Assembly (NCBI GenBank): GCA_027622115.1
Contig: JAQBZS010000650.1
Location: forward strand, 1-5,008
Source: Planctomycetota bacterium
GTDB lineage: Bacteria > Planctomycetota > Planctomycetia > Planctomycetales > Planctomycetaceae
Direction: 5' to 3'
Length of the DNA: 5,008 bases
This document shows, piece after piece, positions 1 through 5,008 of this stretch. Position 1 is the first letter of the stretch. Every line of letters begins with the position of its first letter. The position numbers and the translations under genes are program-made. The notes beneath the pieces were generated by a model that ran no database searches, was not told the origin of the DNA, and saw only the letters and a list, made by a program, of their open reading frames with translations.

Positions 1-25
1 AAAAAGACTCCCTTCACCGGAGGTC
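1..25 (-). terminator. Likely intrinsic terminator after the TadE-like gene
   Basis: On the minus strand GA-c-CTCC (25-19) pairs with GGAGTC (11-6), six pairs with one bulged C, around a 7-nt loop. It runs straight into at least five T at 5-1, where the window ends. It begins about 30 nt after the TAA stop at 55. The T-tract may continue beyond the window. The stem is short, so confidence is moderate. Confidence 0.5.
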
Positions 26-54
26 AAGGAACTGCTTGGAATCGCCCCACCGAC

Positions 55-1098
55 TTAGCGACGCCGGCCCTCTGCCAGCTTGACAAATCCCTGCAATTTC
101 TTGACGCGATCTTCCAATTCACCCTTGGACAGCGACGAGATGCGCGGCTCCGCTTCGGGATCATCGATTTCGCGGATTCGTTGTTGGTAGACACCGATGT
201 AATAGTTGGCGATCCGCTCGGGTAAACCTTGTTGCCGTTTCCGGCGACTTCCACCAATGCGCTCCAAGAGAGTTTCGACCTGGTCTTTGCGAACTTCCGC
301 CGGATCGTTTTCGCAAATCGCGGGGCGAAGGCGGCGACCTCGCAATGGCGACGTGGTTGCTCGTTGGGATCCAAGTCTCACACCCGGGCGAAAGTCCGGC
401 GAGCGGCGATCCACCAATTCCCGTACTTCGGGATCTCCGCCGAACAAGGGAACCAAGTCGTCATCGGGATCTTCGTAGAGGGTGATCGCGGCGTTCGCGT
501 AATCCTGCACGGCCTGTCCGATTCGGGCTTCAAGATCCATGGGATAGAGGAACAGATTCCGCCGAGTGATATTCGACGCAATGCCCATACTGAAGAATTG
601 CCAGCGAGTCCCGTCAAAGATCGGATTGGGTCGACGGAAGTGGAATTCACCCGGCGGCAGCTTGGAAAAGATCGGATAGGCTCGCCGGATTTCAGCTTGA
701 CCGTGTCGCAATCCGTCGGTCATGTCCAGCGTTCGTTCGCGAACGGGCAAGAATGCTCCGTCATCCGTGGCCAGGATGGGACCGCGAACGGCTGTGTGGT
801 TGGCGTATGGGTCGCTCGGAATCCCGGCTGCCGTGCCGCCGCCATAGTCCATGTTGGCCAAGCGCGGCCAATTGCGCGGGTTGGGATCATTGGCTCCGGT
901 GCGTGGAGTCAGCGATCGAAACGTGGCCTGCCGCGCATTCGCTTGCGTGCGCACCTTCCAAGCTCCGGCCGTCCCCATCACCATCATCAACGCCATCAAG
1001 AACAACATGATGGGGAGATTGAGCACGAATTCGAGCGGCGCCAAACCGGCTCGACGGTGTGGACGGTTTGGTGTGGATGTTGTGCGACGGATATGCAT
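55..1098 (-). CDS. TadE-like pseudopilin with long C-terminal domain, 347 aa
   Basis: Probably a minor pseudopilin of the Tad pilus, cleaved by the peptidase encoded upstream. A basic leader (residues 4-17) is followed by RRAG|LAPLEF with Gly18 at -1, Glu23 at +5 and Phe24 at +6. The hydrophobic helix runs to about residue 46. WKVRTQANARQATFR (47-61) matches the usual basic, Ala-rich stretch after the TadE helix. The remaining 285 residues are hydrophilic, with an acidic patch EDPDDD (209-214) and a highly charged, probably helical C-terminus (about 265-347). TadE proteins are commonly under 200 aa, so this one is long and its extra domain is unrecognised. The ATG at 1098 is the first start and the only one before the helix, although no good ribosome binding site precedes it. 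It is separated from the TadG-like gene by the palindrome and may be last in the operon, since a terminator-like hairpin follows its stop. Confidence 0.8.
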   Translation of the reverse strand: MHIRRTTSTPNRPHRRAGLAPLEFVLNLPIMLFLMALMMVMGTAGAWKVRTQANARQATFRSLTPRTGANDPNPRNWPRLANMDYGGGTAAGIPSDPYANHTAVRGPILATDDGAFLPVRERTLDMTDGLRHGQAEIRRAYPIFSKLPPGEFHFRRPNPIFDGTRWQFFSMGIASNITRRNLFLYPMDLEARIGQAVQDYANAAITLYEDPDDDLVPLFGGDPEVRELVDRRSPDFRPGVRLGSQRATTSPLRGRRLRPAICENDPAEVRKDQVETLLERIGGSRRKRQQGLPERIANYYIGVYQQRIREIDDPEAEPRISSLSKGELEDRVKKLQGFVKLAEGRRR

Positions 1099-1157
1099 GG
1101 GTTCGACCGATGGATCACTTAAAGGTTTTGTCGACAGGCCCCTAACGTTGATGATTC

Positions 1158-1230
1158 ATTAGCCGTTTTTGGCGCTAGCCACGGTTCAATTCGACTCGGG
1201 AAAACCGGGGCTAGCGCCCAAACGGCTAAT
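1158..1230. repeat. Large imperfect palindrome, intergenic repeat-like
   Basis: The left arm (1158-1186) begins ATTAGCCGTTTTTGGCGC and the right arm (1230-1203) reads on the opposite strand as ATTAGCCGTTTGGGCGC, continuing to CTAGCC and CGGTT in both. The arms differ by one indel and about one to two mismatches over some 28 bp, with a loop of about 16 nt. It lies in the 127-bp gap between the TadG-like and TadE-like genes, and its right end supplies the TAG stop of the TadG-like gene. There is no T-tract after either arm, so a classical terminator is doubtful. It could be a dispersed repeat of the REP or MITE kind, a structure protecting mRNA ends, or a Rho-linked terminator. I recall similar GGCGCTAGCC palindromes from Pirellulaceae genomes but cannot verify this here. 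The remainder of the gap (1099-1157) holds no promoter I can support. Confidence 0.8.
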
Positions 1231-2875
1231 GCGTATTGATCTGATTGATTTCCGGTTGAGTCATCCCGTTCAAATTGAGCGGGCGGAAGTCGGCCCCTGA
1301 ATTCGTTTGCAAGATTTGAGCGATCGACTCACCCGTGGCCGGAACCAGTTTCGTGGTCCAGTTTTGGTTGAGCAAATCCCAGTGACTCGGCCAGTTTTCG
1401 CGCGGCCAGCGTTCAGCCCTTGGGTCGGCGTTGGCCGATGGCGTGGCGGGCCGAGGCGGTAACTGAATCGAGCTGTCGAATCCGAACGTTCCACCCAGGC
1501 CGATCTGGCCACCACCGCCGCCTCCACCACCACCGCCGGCATAGGTGAGGTAGCGACGGCCGCGCGGAACAAACAACGTCACTTGCGAAAACGCCACCGC
1601 ATCGGATTCCGCTTTCAATGGATTCTGAAACAAGCCTGGGCCGGATTCGCGCATGTGTTTGCGATGCACGGTCACCACAAAGTTGAAGCTGCGCTCGACA
1701 TGCTCATTCCGCGACTGATCGTCCGCGAGTTGGTCTAGCGGCACTCCGAATTCCGTCTGGCGGATCACCATTGGCAGATTCGTCAGCGGGTATTCAAAGA
1801 TGAGGAGATCGTCCAAATGAGCACACGTGAAGACTCGCCACAGGTTGCTGAATTGGCTCAAACGAGCTTCGCGGTCGAAGAATCGCAGTTTGTCTTGGTT
1901 CCATTCTTCCAAGTAATGCTTCGCGAGTTCCTTGCGCTGTTCGATGGCCTGGTCTCGGTATTCGACAATGTTGGAGACCATCGTGTCGCCGCCAAGATTC
2001 ACGTCAATCACCGGCAACGTACGCGTCATCGGATTGGCTTCGTTCGACATCGCCACGGGCTCGATCGACATCCGCCACATCACGCCGACTTGCGGACCAC
2101 GCGGATCGATCGAGGTGCCTCGCGCGGCTTGCGGATCTTCGAGTTCTTGATTGGTCAGCCCATGTCGAAACGCGATTTCATCGACAATTCCTTGAGCCAA
2201 CGTGGGAATCGTTTCCAACACCGTGCGCTGAAACTGCGGGATCAGACCAAACTGCCCAGCGATTTGAGCCTCTTCTTGAGTACCCGGGTCATTGGCCGAC
2301 GCTTGACTCTCTTCACCCGCCAAAATGTGCTCGAACACGGGCAGGGCGAGTTCGGACGCCGCGGCCGACATTTCGCCGTACGCCTTGATGAGATCCTTTT
2401 CCATTTTCGCTCGCCGTTCGAGCGCCGTGCCCATTTGCCGGAAATTCGTGGTTTCGGCCATTTGGAATGTCTGACCCGCGCGTTCCCATTCCGCGATGAT
2501 TTCGGGCGTGAGACTTTCCGCGTTGCGCTGCGCGCCCTCGCGCAGATAGGCCGTCATGGCGAACACATCCGTCAGCAGGTGGTTCGTAAAGGCGATCGCA
2601 TTCATGCCTCGTGAAACCACCACGCCACCCGAATACGCGGACGCGTCGGCGGCATTTTGCATGCGGACTTTGTCGTCCAGGTGCCGACCGACGTTGGTGA
2701 TCATGACCAAGAGCATCGTGAACATCAGCAGCGAGAACACCGTGAGGATGCTGATGGTTCCTCGCTGATCATGATGCAAGCGCCGCACCGAGCCGATTCG
2801 ATCGGAAACGACTTGCCACCAACTTTGCAGACGATCGGCCGCTGACATCGGTTTGGGATTACTACTGTTGGACAT
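1226..2875 (-). CDS. TadG-like Flp pilus assembly protein, 549 aa
   Basis: Probably a membrane-anchored Tad assembly protein with most of its mass in the periplasm. A hydrophilic N-terminus leads to HDQRGTISIL (35-44) and one membrane helix at about 41-62. This is followed by DDKVRMQNAADASAYSGG (67-84), which closely matches the TadG N-terminal domain signature (a helix, then xxQNAADAxAxxGA). The rest, about 450 residues, is soluble with no vWA-type MIDAS motif that I can see. Ten glycines in a row at 447-456 and a Pro-rich stretch near 473-482 suggest a flexible linker before a C-terminal segment of about 65 residues. The +5 position after Gly39 is Leu, so prepilin processing is not expected, consistent with reports that TadG is not cleaved. 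The ATG at 2875 lies inside the end of the upstream gene, with GGTGG as a weak ribosome binding site, suggesting translational coupling. The TAG stop falls in the palindrome at 1158-1230. Confidence 0.8.
   Translation of the reverse strand: MSNSSNPKPMSAADRLQSWWQVVSDRIGSVRRLHHDQRGTISILTVFSLLMFTMLLVMITNVGRHLDDKVRMQNAADASAYSGGVVVSRGMNAIAFTNHLLTDVFAMTAYLREGAQRNAESLTPEIIAEWERAGQTFQMAETTNFRQMGTALERRAKMEKDLIKAYGEMSAAASELALPVFEHILAGEESQASANDPGTQEEAQIAGQFGLIPQFQRTVLETIPTLAQGIVDEIAFRHGLTNQELEDPQAARGTSIDPRGPQVGVMWRMSIEPVAMSNEANPMTRTLPVIDVNLGGDTMVSNIVEYRDQAIEQRKELAKHYLEEWNQDKLRFFDREARLSQFSNLWRVFTCAHLDDLLIFEYPLTNLPMVIRQTEFGVPLDQLADDQSRNEHVERSFNFVVTVHRKHMRESGPGLFQNPLKAESDAVAFSQVTLFVPRGRRYLTYAGGGGGGGGGGQIGLGGTFGFDSSIQLPPRPATPSANADPRAERWPRENWPSHWDLLNQNWTTKLVPATGESIAQILQTNSGADFRPLNLNGMTQPEINQINTH
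1508..1537 (-). repeat. Ten-glycine codon run in the TadG-like gene
   Basis: Ten consecutive Gly codons, mixed GGT, GGC and GGA, encode residues 447-456 of the TadG-like protein. The codon mix argues against a pure slippage tract, though partial GGT repeats are present. It most likely forms a flexible linker and may vary in length between strains. Confidence 0.85.
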
Positions 2876-3800
2876 AGGGCACCACCGATTTGAAGCCGTC
2901 GTTAGTCATCGTGGCCGAAGCCCAGATTGTGGTTGTATACAAGCTGCCGTTGCGGTCGATGCGATCGCTGACGGTATCCGGCTGCCCGTCGGCTCGGACG
3001 AGGTACTTGGCGAGAAAGCGGCCCGGGCCGGGGATCATCGCGAAATCGTGCGAGACCGTGACTGTCACCGGATCGTCCCAGCCGATCTCGTGGCGATTCC
3101 ATTCGCGATACGTCGTGCCGTCGTCTTCCACGACCAACCGGCGCGGGTTGTAGGTCGGACCACGCTGAGTATGTTTGTCCTCGAATTCGATCCGCACCGC
3201 CGTGTTGTTGAAGGCATAGGCGAGTTTGTTGCGAATGCGTCCCGGCATGCGGCTGTTGTTCACGGCGGTCGGATCCAGCGCCCCGTAGGCGCGTTCCATG
3301 CTTTGGGCGATGGGTTCGGCTTGGGCGAGCATCACTTGGCCCGTGGCGCGCGACGGCGAAATTGGTGCCACGGCCATCGCGGCGGCCGCGTAAATCTTTT
3401 GGTACTTCAAGGGACGTTGGTCAAAATCGTTTGGTGTGACGACGGCGGGTTCACCTTCGGCAATGTCGAACCACAATTCGTTTTGCGGTAATTCGTCCGT
3501 TTCCGCCGCGATCCACACCGTTGCCGCACGAGCCGCCGCATAGGCCGAATAATTCACCACCATGGTGCCGATCATCAACTGACTGACCTGCACGATGAAC
3601 ATGACGCTCATCAGAAACAGCGGCACGGTCAGCACGAACGCCAAGCTTTGGACTCCACCGTCCTGGCACGAATGAATTGTCTTGAGCCGACGGAGATTCA
3701 ACTTCGCGCCGCTGATGCGAATCATCAACCAGGCAATAAAGAATGTCGTAACCAGTGCGATGAAGCACGGGATGCAGGCTTCAAGGATTTGTCGATTCAT
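2862..3800 (-). CDS. TadE/TadF-like pilus assembly protein, 312 aa
   Basis: A bitopic or two-pass membrane protein, probably a minor pseudopilin-like part of the Tad machine with a large periplasmic domain. Residues 9-29 form a first hydrophobic segment. A basic linker (about 33-41) and QDGG|VQSLAF (Gly49, cleavage before Val50) precede a second hydrophobic segment at about 52-75. YSAYAAARAATVWI (84-97) resembles the region after the helix in TadE-like domains. The remaining 215 residues look soluble. Two oddities stand out: the extra upstream membrane segment, and Ala at +5 of the candidate site where Glu is usual. The ATG at 3800 is chosen because GGGAGA lies just upstream; a TTG at 3914 would overlap the peptidase gene by 56 bp. 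The gene starts 58 nt after tadV and its last 14 nt overlap the next gene, so the two are probably translated together. Placement among TadE/TadF-like proteins rests on the helix region and context. Confidence 0.75.
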   Translation of the reverse strand: MNRQILEACIPCFIALVTTFFIAWLMIRISGAKLNLRRLKTIHSCQDGGVQSLAFVLTVPLFLMSVMFIVQVSQLMIGTMVVNYSAYAAARAATVWIAAETDELPQNELWFDIAEGEPAVVTPNDFDQRPLKYQKIYAAAAMAVAPISPSRATGQVMLAQAEPIAQSMERAYGALDPTAVNNSRMPGRIRNKLAYAFNNTAVRIEFEDKHTQRGPTYNPRRLVVEDDGTTYREWNRHEIGWDDPVTVTVSHDFAMIPGPGRFLAKYLVRADGQPDTVSDRIDRNGSLYTTTIWASATMTNDGFKSVVPYVQQ

Positions 3801-3844
3801 CCAAATCTCCCGCCAGGCTGACGGCCAACATTGTGAACTGTTTC

Positions 3845-3862
3845 GACGACTAAGACGACTAA
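3845..3862. repeat. 9-bp perfect tandem duplication at the tadV stop
   Basis: GACGACTAA occurs twice in a row on the plus strand. On the minus strand this places two TAG stops nine bases apart in the same frame, so the peptidase gene ends in a double in-frame stop. It is probably a small replication-slippage duplication with no effect on the protein. Confidence 0.7.
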
Positions 3863-4413
3863 ATCGGCGGATGCCGCATCCATTCACGCCCCACAACCAG
3901 ACACACGGCCACAAAACCGGACGGTGCCAAAAACAACCACCGACCGAGAGGGGCGCGTTCCGCTTCGGTCAGCGGGATCCATCCCTTGGCCATGGAAACC
4001 AACTTCAGGTGCTGGGCCGTCTTGCGAAGAATATGCACGAAGCCCAACTGCCAGATCAAAATGGCGACACCCATGATGCTGCCGAGAATGAAGGTCCACA
4101 GCATGGATTCAATCCCGGAATCCAGGCCGAGAAAGGCTCCCATCATGGCGACCAATTTGACGTCTCCACCGCCCACGTCGAAGAACACGAAACACACCAA
4201 CATCACGGCTCCACAAACCAAGAACCCCGTTCCCGATTGCTGCAGCCCCGGCCAACCGTCGGCCCACGTGCGATCCCAGCCTCCGAGCCACAGATTCGCA
4301 ACCAGCCCCGTGACAATCCCCGGGTAAACCGTCCAGTTGTAAATCTTGTGAAACCTCACATCCGTCACGCACGCAACCAGCATGAACACCAGCAACAGCG
4401 AGACGGTCACCAT
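3859..4413 (-). CDS. tadV: A24-family prepilin peptidase (TadV/CpaA type)
   Basis: An inner-membrane aspartyl protease that removes the leader from Flp pilins and TadE/TadF-like pseudopilins on the cytoplasmic side. Numbered from the ATG at 4413 (184 aa), the first catalytic motif is TDVRFHKIYNW with Asp18, Lys23 and Asn26, and the second is GGGDVKL with Asp84. Both fit the A24 family. Hydrophobic segments lie at about 3-16, 29-44, 62-79, 104-125 and 159-175. It lacks the N-terminal methyltransferase domain of PilD-type enzymes, and the length is normal for the short TadV/CpaA group. A TTG at 4428 would add five residues. I prefer the ATG because the hydrophobic first segment follows directly, but neither start has a strong ribosome binding site. 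It sits between the pilin genes and the TadE/G-like genes, which fits a Tad locus. Family assignment is firm; the start is less so. Confidence 0.93.
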   Translation of the reverse strand: MVTVSLLLVFMLVACVTDVRFHKIYNWTVYPGIVTGLVANLWLGGWDRTWADGWPGLQQSGTGFLVCGAVMLVCFVFFDVGGGDVKLVAMMGAFLGLDSGIESMLWTFILGSIMGVAILIWQLGFVHILRKTAQHLKLVSMAKGWIPLTEAERAPLGRWLFLAPSGFVAVCLVVGREWMRHPPI

Positions 4414-4436
4414 TGATTCAGTCCGCAATCAAAGCA

Positions 4437-4465
4437 CCCCATCCGAAAAGACATCCGAGATGGGG
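4437..4465 (-). promoter_or_regulatory. Stem-loop between pilin and peptidase genes
   Basis: On the minus strand CCCCATC (4465-4459) pairs perfectly with GATGGGG (4443-4437) around a 15-nt loop; a flanking G-T wobble may extend it. The 7-bp motif TCGGATG occurs twice, at 4458-4452 and 4446-4440, partly in the loop. No clear T-tract follows, so full termination is unlikely. It could be an mRNA 3' stabiliser or attenuator that keeps pilin message above that of the downstream genes. This role is inferred from position. Confidence 0.35.
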
Positions 4466-4477
4466 CGAATTCATCGA

Positions 4478-4693
4478 TCAAGTGGGGTTCGTCAGTCGAT
4501 CACTTTCGTCTTCCAGATTGTCCATGCCCTGGAAGAAGTAGTCACGAATCCGGGGCCAGCCAAACTTGATGATCACGATCAGGATCGGAATTGCGATGGC
4601 CCCGATGATCAGGATGGTCTCCAGACTGACGGACCCGCGTTCATCGTTGTGGACTCGTTTCATCAATTTGCGGAATGCGGTAGTGATGCTCAT
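4478..4693 (-). CDS. flp: Flp-type (type IVb) prepilin, 71 aa
   Basis: Likely the major or one of two structural pilins of a Tad/Flp pilus, exported through the inner membrane and trimmed by the prepilin peptidase encoded next. A short basic leader (MSITTAFRKLMKR) leads to NDERG|SVSLE, with Gly20 at -1 and Glu25 at +5, matching the Flp processing signature. The hydrophobic helix covers about residues 26-43, followed by a hydrophilic acidic tail (DNLEDESD at 58-65). The usual Tyr at +6 is replaced by Thr. The ATG at 4693 is preferred because GAAGG sits 8 nt upstream. A longer reading from a TTG at 4789 would add 32 residues without a leader character and would overlap the end of the previous gene. 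It lies 64 nt upstream of the peptidase gene, with a hairpin in the gap. The Flp class is well supported; its status as major pilin is inference. Confidence 0.85.
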   Translation of the reverse strand: MSITTAFRKLMKRVHNDERGSVSLETILIIGAIAIPILIVIIKFGWPRIRDYFFQGMDNLEDESDRLTNPT

Positions 4694-4764
4694 CGTTTTG
4701 CCTTCGAGAATTGAGTACGAGATCGTTTTGGCCCAGAGTTGTTTTGGATGGCCCGCTTCGCCGA

Positions 4765-4962
4765 CTACATGAACGGTGACGAAACCCAAACGCAGGTCAT
4801 TTCATAAACCAGTTGAATGATACGTTTCCCCATGGGGATCACAAATGCGGCCATCGGCAGAATGATTCCCACAACCAGGATCCAATCCAAAGTCGCGGCT
4901 CCAAGACGCCGATTCGACCTTGAGCGTGCATCAAGCTTGTGTCGATTTTGATTACGCCTCAC
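4765..4962 (-). CDS. Small Flp-like pilin or pseudopilin, 65 aa
   Basis: This small bitopic membrane protein probably enters the inner membrane and could be a minor pilin. A basic N-terminus (about residues 2-19, rich in Arg, Asn and Lys) precedes a type IVb-like site, RRLG|AATLD (Gly21, cleavage before Ala22). A hydrophobic helix follows at about residues 25-45, then a short amphipathic tail with one Cys at 57. The +5 residue is Asp26 rather than the usual Glu. The length fits Flp pilins (about 50-75 aa). The start is uncertain. GTG at 4962 is the only usable start I see in frame before the hydrophobic segment; it has no clear Shine-Dalgarno and lies inside a stem-loop. The frame stays open to the right edge of the window, so the gene could begin further upstream. 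A 71-nt gap separates it from the next pilin gene. Membership of the Flp-like class is inferred from layout and motif, not from close sequence identity. Confidence 0.7.
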   Translation of the reverse strand: MRRNQNRHKLDARSRSNRRLGAATLDWILVVGIILPMAAFVIPMGKRIIQLVYEMTCVWVSSPFM

Positions 4963-4993
4963 CCATCGCCCGCAGTTCGGCTGCGGGTGGTGA
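4959..4993 (-). promoter_or_regulatory. Stem-loop over the start of the 65-aa gene
   Basis: On the minus strand CCCGCAG (4987-4981) pairs with CTGCGGG (4975-4969) around a 5-nt loop, CCGAA. An outer TCACC/GGTGA pair (4993-4989 with 4963-4959) extends it across an asymmetric internal loop. The outer right arm contains the GTG start at 4962-4960. If it folds in mRNA it could hide the start codon. There is no T-tract after it, so it is not a standard intrinsic terminator. It could also be a dispersed intergenic repeat. Function is inferred only. Confidence 0.4.
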
Positions 4994-5008
4994 ACGCATT
5001 CAAGCTGG

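Noticed and set aside
229..1122. Plus-strand open frame of 297 codons
   Set aside because: It lies antisense to the TadE-like gene, which has a clear prepilin motif and membrane helix. The plus-strand translation has no recognisable domain and fits a shadow in GC-rich sequence.
1099..1157. Possible promoter for the TadE-like gene
   Set aside because: Only a weak TCGACA match with no correctly spaced -10 element was seen, so no promoter is called.
1158..1230. Palindrome as a CRISPR repeat or insertion-sequence end
   Set aside because: There is one inverted pair with no regularly spaced copies, no transposase and no target-site duplication visible.
1817..2614. Plus-strand open frame of 265 codons
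   Set aside because: Antisense to the TadG-like gene; Arg- and His-rich with no domain or ribosome binding site.
2853..3491. Plus-strand open frame of 212 codons
   Set aside because: Antisense to the 312-aa TadE/TadF-like gene and without a recognisable motif.
3801..3914. 38-residue N-terminal extension of the 312-aa protein from a TTG
   Set aside because: It would overlap the peptidase gene by 56 bp, while the ATG at 3800 has a strong GGGAGA site.
3682..4416. Plus-strand open frame of 244 codons
   Set aside because: It is antisense to the prepilin peptidase gene with both catalytic motifs. Its translation is rich in His, Gln, Pro and Arg, typical of a reverse-strand shadow of a membrane protein.
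4694..4789. 32-residue N-terminal extension of the 71-aa pilin from a TTG
   Set aside because: The ATG at 4693 has a good GAAGG site and gives a normal Flp leader; the extension overlaps the end of the previous gene.
4952..4999. 15-codon minus-strand open frame over the start of the 65-aa gene
   Set aside because: Too short and without a clear ribosome binding site to call as a gene; kept only as a possible leader in the hairpin finding.

Overview
The window reads as part of a tight adherence (Tad/Flp) type IVc pilus locus. All supported genes lie on the minus strand, so the order of transcription runs from right to left. The moderately GC-rich composition, the style of the pseudopilin-like proteins and a palindromic intergenic repeat suggest a planctomycete, perhaps Pirellulaceae. 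That assignment is from memory of such genomes and is not proven by the sequence.

Layout in transcription order: (1) a stem-loop at 4959-4993 over the apparent GTG start of a 65-aa Flp-like protein (4962-4765); (2) a 71-aa Flp-type pilin (4693-4478) with a textbook prepilin site; (3) a stem-loop at 4437-4465; (4) a TadV/CpaA-type prepilin peptidase (4413-3859) with both catalytic aspartates; (5) a 312-aa TadE/TadF-like membrane protein (3800-2862); (6) a 549-aa TadG-like protein (2875-1226) whose start overlaps the previous gene by 14 nt; (7) a large imperfect palindrome (1158-1230) that includes the stop codon of the TadG-like gene; (8) a 347-aa TadE-like protein (1098-55); (9) a terminator-like hairpin with a T-tract at the left edge (25-1). 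No gene is supported on the plus strand, and there is no gene-free stretch longer than about 130 bases.

The genes form a coherent set. There are two candidate pilin subunits, the peptidase that would trim them, and three bitopic pseudopilin-like or assembly proteins. The ATPases and platform proteins (TadA, TadB, TadC), the secretin (RcpA/CpaC) and TadZ are absent and would have to be encoded outside the window. The most notable observation is that five proteins carry a glycine followed by a hydrophobic segment, but the +5 residue that prepilin peptidases favour varies: Glu in the 71-aa pilin and the 347-aa protein, Asp in the 65-aa protein, Ala in the 312-aa protein, Leu in the TadG-like protein. 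This suggests that only a subset is cleaved.
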